Assembly: GCA_014804385.1 (NCBI GenBank)
Contig: JAAUZW010000031.1
Span: 24,552 to 39,140, forward strand
Direction: 5' to 3'
DNA: 14,589 nucleotides
Origin: Lachnospiraceae bacterium
GTDB taxonomy: Bacteria > Bacillota > Clostridia > Lachnospirales > Lachnospiraceae
The position numbers were made by a program, and so were the translations under genes. Under the pieces are notes generated by a model that saw nothing but the letters and a program-made list of their open reading frames with translations, ran no database searches and was not told the origin of the DNA. Position 1 is the first letter of the stretch; each line of letters opens with the position of its first letter. Below, in pieces: positions 5,913-12,219 of this stretch.

Positions 5913-6689
5913 ATGGCTGTTTTAGAGGTAAGACATATCGGAAAACATTTCGGCTCTACCCGGGTGCTCGATGATGTGAGCTTTGAGCTGGAGGAGGGGA
6001 ACGCGCTGGCGATCATCGGTTCCTCCGGTTCCGGCAAGACCACGCTGCTTCGGTGTCTGAATTTTTTAGAGACACCCAATCACGGTTCTATTATTGTGCG
6101 GGGAGAGACGCTGTTTGACGCGGACAACCCCGTAAAAGGACAGGAGAAGGATCTGCGCACCAAGCGCCTGCATTTCGGCATGGTGTTTCAGGCGTTTCAT
6201 CTATTTCCCCAGTACACTGCGTTAGAGAATGTGACGCTGGCGGAAAAGCTTCTGGCACAGGAGAGACCGGATTTTAAACAGAGGAAAAAAGAGATTCTGG
6301 AGGAGATCGAAGTCCACGGGAAATCGCTTTTAGAGCAGATGGGCCTTGCGGAACGCATGGAGCATTATCCTCACCAGCTTTCCGGCGGGCAGCAGCAGAG
6401 AGTGGCGATTGCAAGAGCCTTGGCACTCAAGCCGGATATCCTGTGCTTTGACGAACCGACCTCGGCGCTTGATCCGGAGCTGACGGGAGAAGTTCTGAAG
6501 GTGATCAGAGGACTAGCCGAGCAGCACACAACGATGATCATTGTGACTCACGAGATGAGCTTTGCCAGAGATGTGGCGGATCAGATCATCTTTATGGACG
6601 AGGGCGTGATCGTGGAGCAGGGAGATCCCAAGCAGGTGATCGATCATCCGAGAGAAGAGCGGACGAGACAGTTTTTGACAAAATATTGA
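5913..6689 (+). CDS. Amino acid ABC transporter ATP-binding protein, system 2
   Basis: A 258-residue ABC ATPase of the polar amino acid uptake subfamily. Walker A GSSGSGKT is at residues 36-43, the Q-loop in VFQAFHLFPQ at 91-100, signature LSGGQ at 156-160, Walker B ILCFDE at 176-181, D-loop SALD, and switch His213 in VTHE. It is 18 residues longer than the system 1 ATPase. Most of the difference is in the helical region around 113-138, with a charged stretch KQRKKEILEEIEVHGK. The GGGGGAG site (5901-5907) begins in the last base of the permease stop codon. All catalytic residues are intact, which argues that this transporter is still used. Confidence 0.95.
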   Translation: MAVLEVRHIGKHFGSTRVLDDVSFELEEGNALAIIGSSGSGKTTLLRCLNFLETPNHGSIIVRGETLFDADNPVKGQEKDLRTKRLHFGMVFQAFHLFPQYTALENVTLAEKLLAQERPDFKQRKKEILEEIEVHGKSLLEQMGLAERMEHYPHQLSGGQQQRVAIARALALKPDILCFDEPTSALDPELTGEVLKVIRGLAEQHTTMIIVTHEMSFARDVADQIIFMDEGVIVEQGDPKQVIDHPREERTRQFLTKY

Positions 6690-6696
6690 TGGGTTG

Positions 6697-6732
6697 AGGG
6701 AGCTTGCCTGAGGGCGGGCTCCTTCTTTTATG
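6697..6732 (+). terminator. Rho-independent terminator after ABC system 2
   Basis: GGAGCTTGCC (6699-6708) pairs with GGCGGGCTCC (6713-6722), including two G-U pairs, around a TGAG loop. A T-rich tail (TTCTTTTATGTT) follows. The stem starts ten bases after the ATPase stop codon. A 14-bp AT palindrome (6733-6746) lies just beyond. Confidence 0.85.
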
Positions 6733-6747
6733 TTAATTATAATTAAA

Positions 6748-6865
6748 GATAAGCAGACTTGGAATGCTTCGCATTCCAAGTTCGCGTTGCTCGTCGTAAG
6801 CCTCCCAAAGCATACATTCATGCAGGCATGATGTCTGCTTCGGGAACCTTCCTTCTCTGCTTATC
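6748..6865. repeat. Palindromic repeat-like element of about 118 bp
   Basis: The ends GATAAGCAGA (6748-6757) and TCTGCTTATC (6856-6865) are perfect inverted repeats. Directly inside, CTTGGAATGC (6758-6767) and GCATTCCAAG (6771-6780) form a 10-bp hairpin with a TTC loop. A second copy of the 3' arm, GTCTGCTT (6833-6840), can also pair with 6751-6758, and TCATG/CATGA around 6819-6831 forms a small hairpin. No gene is evident in the 292 bases between 6690 and 6981, and base composition differs from the AT-rich surroundings. The organisation resembles a dispersed palindromic extragenic element or a structured RNA. Copy number cannot be seen here. Confidence 0.6.
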
Positions 6866-6870
6866 GCGCA

Positions 6871-6908
6871 AAATACTACTATTATAGAGGAAAAGTAGTA
6901 TAGTATTT
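6871..6908. promoter_or_regulatory. Inverted repeat upstream of the membrane module
   Basis: AAATACTA (6871-6878) is complementary to TAGTATTT (6901-6908), and ACTACT (6875-6880) to AGTAGT (6894-6899). The interval contains TATTAT and TATAGT, both possible -10 elements, but no convincing -35. It could be an operator in the promoter region of the gene at 6982, possibly for the LuxR-type protein of the same operon. Confidence 0.3.
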
Positions 6909-6981
6909 GGGAAAAATACATGGTATGGTTGGGGAAAGAAAGAGAAAATCGAAAAGGAAAATAGAAAAGGAGGAATGAAGT

Positions 6982-7497
6982 ATGATCATGGAAATCATAA
7001 GTATTTTGCTTGGAGTTTTTCTGCTGGGGGTGTATGGTTATGGTTATGAAGACGGGTGGGCGCCGGCTTTTACGGCTTTGATAGATTTTCCGTCATTCAT
7101 TATTATATTGGTGCTTATCGTGCCGGTGTTACTTCGGAGTGGTGTGTGGCAGGATTTTAAGAGAGCCTGGAAACTTCTGAAAAAAGATTATAGCTGCCAT
7201 TTGAGTGAACTCAGACGGACGCTGGATGTGGTAGAGATGATACAGAAACAGCTGATTTATGCGGGAATTATCAGTATGCTGATGTCAATCATCACAGTGC
7301 TGCGTTGTCTGTCTGATTTGACAAGTTTAGGCCCTAATCTGGCGGTGGCGATTCTGACCATGTTTTATGCTGTAATCTTTGAAATGCTGCTTCTGCCCCT
7401 GCAGCTTGAGGTGAAACGCAGGATCATTGATTACATGGAAGAAGATACGGATGTGGAGAGTGAGACGATTGTAGGAACAGAGGAAGGGCAGGTATGA
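6982..7497 (+). CDS. Short MotA/TolQ/ExbB-like membrane protein
   Basis: A 171-residue protein with four predicted membrane helices (about 5-24, 34-53, 90-112 and 119-140). The arrangement follows MotA: LIDFPSFIIIL at about 33-43 resembles its second helix, QDFKRAWK at 57-64 its cytoplasmic start, and LGPNLAVAILTMFYA at 116-130 its fourth helix. The large cytoplasmic domain of true MotA (about 255-280 residues in total) is reduced to roughly 35 residues, and no flagellar genes are nearby. An acidic tail ends the protein. The start follows AGGAGG (6968-6973) by eight bases. The stop overlaps the next start by four bases (ATGA), so the two are translationally coupled. Ion conduction is possible but unproven. 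Confidence 0.65.
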   Translation: MIMEIISILLGVFLLGVYGYGYEDGWAPAFTALIDFPSFIIILVLIVPVLLRSGVWQDFKRAWKLLKKDYSCHLSELRRTLDVVEMIQKQLIYAGIISMLMSIITVLRCLSDLTSLGPNLAVAILTMFYAVIFEMLLLPLQLEVKRRIIDYMEEDTDVESETIVGTEEGQV

Positions 7498-8030
7498 AGA
7501 AACATGCACTTCGATGTATTTTGGGAATTGGATATGTACTCCTTCTGACAACATTGCTTTTGTACCAGGCGGGTGCGTTTGGTGAAAGACGGGAGTGGCA
7601 GATAGCGGTGCTGGGGACGCTGTTTCTCGGCGTCGCGCTGGCGGTGGTTTTAATGCTTTACATTCGCGTGAATGATCAGATCATGCGGCAGGAAGAGAAC
7701 CAGAGTGGCCGAGAGTCGGTGTCCGCAGAAGATCAGAGAGAAATACAAAAAGAATCCGCCCGGCAAAATTCTGCTGTGTCGGGCGGAAGCTATGAGGAAA
7801 TCTATGCGCATTTTTTAGCGGTCATGGAGGCGTGTGCCCTCTCCGAACGGGAGCTGGAGGTGGCCTGGCTTCTTTACAGAGGCTACACTAACAGACAGAT
7901 CGGAGAGGCGCTTTACATTGCCGAGACGACCGTTAAGAAACACGTTTCTCACATCTACCAAAAAATGGATGTGCAGAGCAGGAAGGAGTTTCGGGCGAAA
8001 TTATACTTTGATCCATCCCAGTGCCTCTGA
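7494..8030 (+). CDS. Membrane-tethered LuxR-type transcriptional regulator
   Basis: A 178-residue protein with two hydrophobic helices (about 8-25 and 36-57), a polar, Glu/Gln-rich linker (about 60-105) and a C-terminal LuxR/GerE helix-turn-helix (about 116-167). The recognition part includes LSERELEVAWLLYRGYTNRQ, IAETTVKKHVSHIYQKM and VQSRKEF, all close to family consensus. There is no receiver or autoinducer domain, so the membrane part, or its MotA-like partner encoded just upstream with a 4-base overlap, probably provides the input. Targets are unknown; autoregulation is plausible. The last 30 bases overlap the end of the opposing transporter gene. Confidence 0.85.
   Translation: MKKHALRCILGIGYVLLLTTLLLYQAGAFGERREWQIAVLGTLFLGVALAVVLMLYIRVNDQIMRQEENQSGRESVSAEDQREIQKESARQNSAVSGGSYEEIYAHFLAVMEACALSERELEVAWLLYRGYTNRQIGEALYIAETTVKKHVSHIYQKMDVQSRKEFRAKLYFDPSQCL
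7755..7787 (+). other. Strong hairpin inside the regulator gene
   Basis: TCCGCCCGGCA (7755-7765) and TGTCGGGCGGA (7777-7787) form an 11-bp stem with one G-U pair and an 11-base loop. It lies in the part coding for the linker between the membrane helices and the DNA-binding domain. No T-tract follows. A role is not evident. Confidence 0.4.
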
Positions 8031-9356
8031 AACAGCGAAAAGCAGTATCAAAACAAGGCAGATGGGAGCAATCCATTTCAATATGACGGTGTAGAATTTC
8101 TTCATTTTAAACTTGCCGTTTATTTCTATTTCATCATAAATAACCTGTGGCTTGATAAAATATCCGATGCTGATGCAGGTAAGGATCGCCACCACTGGCA
8201 TGAGGACACTGTTGCTGATGAAATCAAAGAAATCCAGAAGTCCCATGCCGATGATCTGAATAAAGTCCAAGGGGCCAAAACCTAAGGACACGACTGAGCC
8301 TAGTATCAGAACATAGGCGGTTACAATGATTGTGGTTTTTCTGCGTCCCCATTTCAGCTTGTCATTTAAGATAGACACGTTGGTCTCCATCAGGGAAATG
8401 GCGGAGGTCAGCGCGGCAAACAGAACCAGAATGAAAAATACGGATCCGATCAGACCGCCCATTTTCATGCTGTCAAATACCTTGGGCAGCGTGATAAACA
8501 TCAGGGAAGGACCTTTGCTCAGCGCTTCCTCATTTCCGCCTGAGAAAACAAAGACGGAGGGAACGATCATCAGACCGGCAAAAAAGGCGATTGCGGTATC
8601 GAAGACCTCTATCTGGCGTACCGATTTTTCCAGACTGTCTTCCTTTTTCATATAGGAGCCATAGGTGATCATGATTCCCATGGCAAGGGACATGGAATAG
8701 AACAACTGTCCCATCGCCGCTAAGACGGTGGTGGCGGAAAAATGCTTAAAGTCGGGAAGCAGGTAATATTTTACGCCCTCCAATGCGCCGGGTCTGGTAA
8801 TACAGAATATAGCGATGCCGATCGTCAGGACGACCAGAATGGGCATAAGGGTACAGCTGGCTTTTTCAATACCCTTTTCTACGCCGATGATAACGATCAG
8901 AGAGGTGAGGAGTACAAAGACTGCGAACCAGATTACCGGCTGCGCGGGTTCTGTGATAAACCCGGTAAAAAACTCATCACCTGCGGCCGCCGTCACGTTA
9001 CCGCTGATAAAGGTGATCAGATACTTGATGACCCATCCCCCGATCACGCTGTAATAGGGAGTAATGATAAACGGAACTACACAGGCGAGATAGCCGACGA
9101 ATCCAAAGCGCTTGTCCAGTTTTTTGAAAGCGCCCACAGCGCTCAACCTTGTGTTTCTTCCCACGGCGACCTCTGTGATCATCAGAGTAAAGCCCAGGGT
9201 GACAGCAAGGATCAAATAGATCAGTATGAAAATACCGCCTCCGTATTTGGCGGCCAGATAGGGGAACCTCCAAAGATTTCCCAGTCCCACGGCAGAGCCT
9301 GCGGCAGCCAGAATGAATCCCAGTTTATTAGAAAATGCGCCTCTCTTTTTTTCCAT
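8001..9356 (-). CDS. Sodium-dependent amino acid transporter, NSS/SNF family (LeuT/MhsT-like)
   Basis: A 451-residue polytopic membrane protein of the neurotransmitter:sodium symporter family, which couples amino acid uptake to sodium entry. The length fits the 11-helix bacterial members such as MhsT and Tyt1. The unwound first helix is clear (GSAVGLGNLWRFPY, residues 20-33). The helix 6 region (GQLFYSMSLAMGIMITYGSY) matches LeuT closely, and ALTSAISLMET corresponds to helix 8 with its Ser/Thr sodium ligands. The start at 9356 is supported by an AAAGGATG upstream. The upstream MATE gene on the same strand ends 82 bases away. I see no convincing separate promoter in that gap. The final 30 bases overlap the convergent regulator gene. 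Confidence 0.94.
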   Translation of the reverse strand: MEKKRGAFSNKLGFILAAAGSAVGLGNLWRFPYLAAKYGGGIFILIYLILAVTLGFTLMITEVAVGRNTRLSAVGAFKKLDKRFGFVGYLACVVPFIITPYYSVIGGWVIKYLITFISGNVTAAAGDEFFTGFITEPAQPVIWFAVFVLLTSLIVIIGVEKGIEKASCTLMPILVVLTIGIAIFCITRPGALEGVKYYLLPDFKHFSATTVLAAMGQLFYSMSLAMGIMITYGSYMKKEDSLEKSVRQIEVFDTAIAFFAGLMIVPSVFVFSGGNEEALSKGPSLMFITLPKVFDSMKMGGLIGSVFFILVLFAALTSAISLMETNVSILNDKLKWGRRKTTIIVTAYVLILGSVVSLGFGPLDFIQIIGMGLLDFFDFISNSVLMPVVAILTCISIGYFIKPQVIYDEIEINGKFKMKKFYTVILKWIAPICLVLILLFAVSEALGWIKV

Positions 9357-9438
9357 ATCTTCATCCTTTCTTTATCATAATCAGTCGTTTTTGGTATATA
9401 GACGTAATTATGCCATGTCGGGGTGTAAAAAACAAGTT

Positions 9439-10818
9439 TTATTCTCCGGCCTCCTGCACAAACAGATCCTCTCTCGTGATATTTTGCAGCCATTTTCTGC
9501 TGCGGTAATGCCGGATGACCCAGGGCCATTTGACAAACTCGTCGGTGCACAGCAGAAAATACACCCAGAGAACGGGGAGCTTGAAGACAAAGGCGGCGAG
9601 AAAGCCCAGGGGAACCGCATAGATCCACATATCTATGAAGTCGCAGATCAGACCGAAGCGGCTGTCACCGCCGGCACGGAATACGCCTGCGATCAGCGTG
9701 GTGTTGACGGCGGCGCCCATGATATAGTAGGTGTTGATGAGCAGCATATATTTCAGGTAGTGCATAGCAGTTTCGCTCAAGCTTGCAAAGCGCAGTACGA
9801 AAGGGGTGGCAATAAGCACCATAAGACCGCCGATGGCGCCGGTAATGACGGTGAGCTTTATTATCTTAGAGGCGGCCAGTTTGGCACGTTCCATTTCACC
9901 CTCCCCCATAATGTTGCCAAGGAGTATGCCGCCTGCGCTGGCAATGCCGAAGCAGAGCACAGTGCCGAAGTTCCTGACAACAACCACCTGAGCATTGGCG
10001 GCTACGGCATCGGAGCCCAGATGCCCCAGAATCACGGAGTACATGGAGAAGGCAACGCTCCAGGCCACATCGTTAGCCAAGGCAGGCACGGAAAGCCTGA
10101 TAAAGTCCTGCATCAGGAGTTTATTGCCAAGAAACATGTAGGAGAGCTTGAGTTTGATATCCTTGCTGAAGGCGGAGACGACGATACAACCAAGCAGTTC
10201 GATCACGCGGGAAGCGGCGGTTGCGATGGCCACGCCCACAGCGCCCAGCTCCGGCGCGCCGAACAGGCCGAAGATGAACACGGCGTTTAAGAAAATATTT
10301 AAAGTAAATGTAAGCACATTCAAGACCATGGAGACGGTCACTCGGCCGATACTGCGAAGCACTGCCAGATAAATCTCGGTGATACTCCAGCACAGATAGG
10401 TGACTGTCATCACGCGAAGATATCCGGCGCCGATATCGATCAGCTCCGGGTCATTGGTAAAAAGCTGCATCATCAGCTCGGGCGCAAAGAATGCCGCGGC
10501 GGAGAAGAGCAGGGTGAGAATCAGAGAAAAGCGCAGGGCGATGCCCTCGATCACCCGGATCGGCTCCAGATCACCTTTTCCCCAATACTGTGCGCACAGC
10601 ATGGAAGCGCCTGTTCCCAGACCGTAGTAGATCATAAATAGGACGCCGGCATAATTGGCGGCCAGAGATACTGCGGAGATGGAGGACTGTCCTACATAAT
10701 TTAACATGATCACATCCGTAGAACTCACGGCGGCACTCAAAAGATTCTGAATGACGATCGGGATCCCAAGTTTTATGATCTGCGGATAAAAAGTGTCTTT
10801 GACAGGTGTAGGATTCAT
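9439..10818 (-). CDS. MATE family multidrug efflux transporter (first copy)
   Basis: A 459-residue, roughly 12-helix exporter of the MATE family (NorM/DinF-like), which expels drugs or metabolites in exchange for sodium ions or protons. The two six-helix halves show the usual repeats: LGIPIVIQNLL, SSTDVIMLNYVG and YGLGTGASMLCAQYWG in the first, and VPALANDVAWS and GGILLGNIMGEGE in the second. The frame remains open to an ATG at 10887, but the promoter at 10859-10887 lies within that extension. The ATG at 10818 has GGAGG nine bases upstream and gives the typical N-terminus MNPTPVKDTFYPQII. Substrate is unknown. Confidence 0.92.
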   Translation of the reverse strand: MNPTPVKDTFYPQIIKLGIPIVIQNLLSAAVSSTDVIMLNYVGQSSISAVSLAANYAGVLFMIYYGLGTGASMLCAQYWGKGDLEPIRVIEGIALRFSLILTLLFSAAAFFAPELMMQLFTNDPELIDIGAGYLRVMTVTYLCWSITEIYLAVLRSIGRVTVSMVLNVLTFTLNIFLNAVFIFGLFGAPELGAVGVAIATAASRVIELLGCIVVSAFSKDIKLKLSYMFLGNKLLMQDFIRLSVPALANDVAWSVAFSMYSVILGHLGSDAVAANAQVVVVRNFGTVLCFGIASAGGILLGNIMGEGEMERAKLAASKIIKLTVITGAIGGLMVLIATPFVLRFASLSETAMHYLKYMLLINTYYIMGAAVNTTLIAGVFRAGGDSRFGLICDFIDMWIYAVPLGFLAAFVFKLPVLWVYFLLCTDEFVKWPWVIRHYRSRKWLQNITREDLFVQEAGE

Positions 10819-10858
10819 GGAAGAAAGCCTCCGTATTATTTTTGCGTAAAGTGATAAC

Positions 10859-10887
10859 ATCTTAATATAATCTGGTATCAATGTCAA
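10859..10887 (-). promoter_or_regulatory. Promoter for the first MATE gene
   Basis: Read on the minus strand, a perfect -35 TTGACA (10882-10887) is followed after exactly 17 bases by TAAGAT (10859-10864, four of six). This leaves a leader of about 35 bases before the ATG at 10818 and argues against the longer reading from 10887. Confidence 0.6.
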
Positions 10888-10901
10888 TCTGTTTTTCTAA
10901 C

Positions 10902-10917
10902 TTCAAATTTTTTTGAA
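10902..10917. promoter_or_regulatory. Small palindrome between divergent promoters
   Basis: TTCAAA (10902-10907) and TTTGAA (10912-10917) are perfect inverted repeats around TTTT. The site lies between the MATE promoter and the flavodiiron promoter and could be a shared operator. It is AT-rich, so chance is a real alternative. Confidence 0.25.
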
Positions 10918-10945
10918 ATTCCGATTATTTTTCCTATGTAGATAC

Positions 10946-10973
10946 TTGTGTTTTTGAAGGGGTATGTTAAAAT
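10946..10973 (+). promoter_or_regulatory. Possible promoter of the flavodiiron operon
   Basis: TAAAAT at 10968-10973 matches the -10 at five of six positions. TTGTGT at 10946-10951, 16 bases upstream, is a weak -35. The transcript would carry a leader of about 80 bases before the ATG at 11062. Confidence 0.4.
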
Positions 10974-11061
10974 GTGTTAGGTTGTGGCCTTGGACAGCAG
11001 GGCGAAGCACAGTTTTATGAGTGAAAGAAATAATGCGAGGATAATAAAGGAGGATAATACA

Positions 11062-12219
11062 ATGGAAAAAATCACGGATGCAGTTCAGTATATTGGTGTG
11101 GACGATAAGACCATCGATCTGTTTGAAAGCCAATATGTGGTGCCGAACGGTGTGTCATACAATTCTTACCTGATCACGGATGATAAGATCGCGGTCATGG
11201 ATACTGTAGACAGGCGCGCCACGGAGGAATGGTTTGTGAATCTGGAGAAAGCGCTTGCCGGCAGGCTGCCGGATTATCTGGTGGTGAGTCATTTGGAGCC
11301 GGATCATGCGGGTAATATTGCTTCTTTTGCAGAGAAGTACCCCGCAGCGCAGATTGTATTGACGGCTAAGGCTCAGAGTATGCTGCCTCAGTTTTTTGAT
11401 ACAGATCTGCAGGAGCGCTGTATTGCGGTAAAGGAGGGAGATGAGCTTTCTCTCGGCGTGCATACGCTCACTTTTGTCATGGCGCCTATGGTGCACTGGC
11501 CGGAGGTTATGGTTGTTTATGAGAAGACGGAAAAAATTCTTTTCTCGGCAGACGGTTTTGGTAAATTCGGTGCGCTGGATACCGAGGAGGACTGGGCTTG
11601 TGAGGCAAGGCGGTATTACTTTAATATTGTAGGAAAATATGGTATGCAGGTGCAGGCGCTCTTAAAGAAGGCAGCGGCACTGGATATCCGGATGATCTGT
11701 CCTCTACACGGACCGATCTTAAAAGAGAACTTAGGCTATTACATAGACAAGTATCAGACCTGGAGCAGCTATACGCCGGAGGATGCGGGGATTCTGATCG
11801 CCTATGCTTCCATTCACGGCAATACGAGGGCGGCGGCAGAGAAACTGGCGGAAATGCTTCGTGAACTGGGGGCGCCGAAGGTGGTGGTTTCCGATCTGGC
11901 CAGAGAGGATATGGCGGAGGTAATCGAGGATGCCTTCCGCTATGACAGGATGGTGCTGGCGGCGGCAACCTATGACGCGGGTGTGTTCCCCTGCATGGAG
12001 AGTTTTCTGGCGCACCTGAAATCGAAAAATTATCAGAAGCGTACGGTAGGGATCGTGGAGAACGGAAGCTGGGCGCCGATGGCCGGTAAGATCATGAGAG
12101 AGACGCTTGAGGGCATGAAGGAGCTCACCGTTTTAGAGCCGGTGGTAACGATCAAATCTACGTTGAACGTGGAGTCGGAGGCACAGCTTCGTAAGCTTGC
12201 GGAGGCACTTATAAAATAA
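11062..12219 (+). CDS. FprA-type flavodiiron protein (A-type flavoprotein)
   Basis: A 385-residue cytoplasmic enzyme that reduces oxygen to water and/or nitric oxide to nitrous oxide, protecting anaerobes from these molecules. The N-terminal metallo-beta-lactamase-like domain (about 1-240) keeps all canonical di-iron ligands: H77, E79, D81 and H82 in HLEPDH, H145, D164 and H216. The C-terminal flavodoxin-like domain (about 245-385) has the FMN phosphate loop YASIHGNTR (248-256). No rubredoxin domain is fused, so electrons must come from a separate partner. The start at 11062 is preceded by AGGAGG (11048-11053). The frame is open back to 10984, but that extension is leader. The stop TAA shares its last base with the next ATG. 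Confidence 0.95.
   Translation: MEKITDAVQYIGVDDKTIDLFESQYVVPNGVSYNSYLITDDKIAVMDTVDRRATEEWFVNLEKALAGRLPDYLVVSHLEPDHAGNIASFAEKYPAAQIVLTAKAQSMLPQFFDTDLQERCIAVKEGDELSLGVHTLTFVMAPMVHWPEVMVVYEKTEKILFSADGFGKFGALDTEEDWACEARRYYFNIVGKYGMQVQALLKKAAALDIRMICPLHGPILKENLGYYIDKYQTWSSYTPEDAGILIAYASIHGNTRAAAEKLAEMLRELGAPKVVVSDLAREDMAEVIEDAFRYDRMVLAAATYDAGVFPCMESFLAHLKSKNYQKRTVGIVENGSWAPMAGKIMRETLEGMKELTVLEPVVTIKSTLNVESEAQLRKLAEALIK

Noticed and set aside
6733..6921. A 62-codon minus-strand frame across the palindromic element.
   Set aside because: It spans the inverted repeats and AT-rich flanks and shows no protein features; the nucleotide-level palindromes explain the sequence better. If copies of the element keep this frame elsewhere, this should be reconsidered.
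8742..9380. A 212-codon plus-strand frame opposite the NSS transporter.
   Set aside because: It is a mirrored frame of a strongly conserved membrane protein gene, with no ribosome site or family resemblance.
9313..10290. A 325-codon open frame on the plus strand.
   Set aside because: It is antisense to a clearly conserved MATE gene and the NSS start. Its composition (many His, Asp, Gly, Gln) is typical of a mirrored frame, and it has no recognisable domain.
10819..10887. N-terminal extension of the minus-strand MATE protein to 10887.
   Set aside because: The segment contains a consensus promoter with perfect TTGACA, and the ATG at 10818 has a ribosome site and a typical N-terminus.
10984..11061. 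N-terminal extension of the flavodiiron protein to 10984.
   Set aside because: AGGAGG before 11062 and alignment with the family show the extension is untranslated leader.
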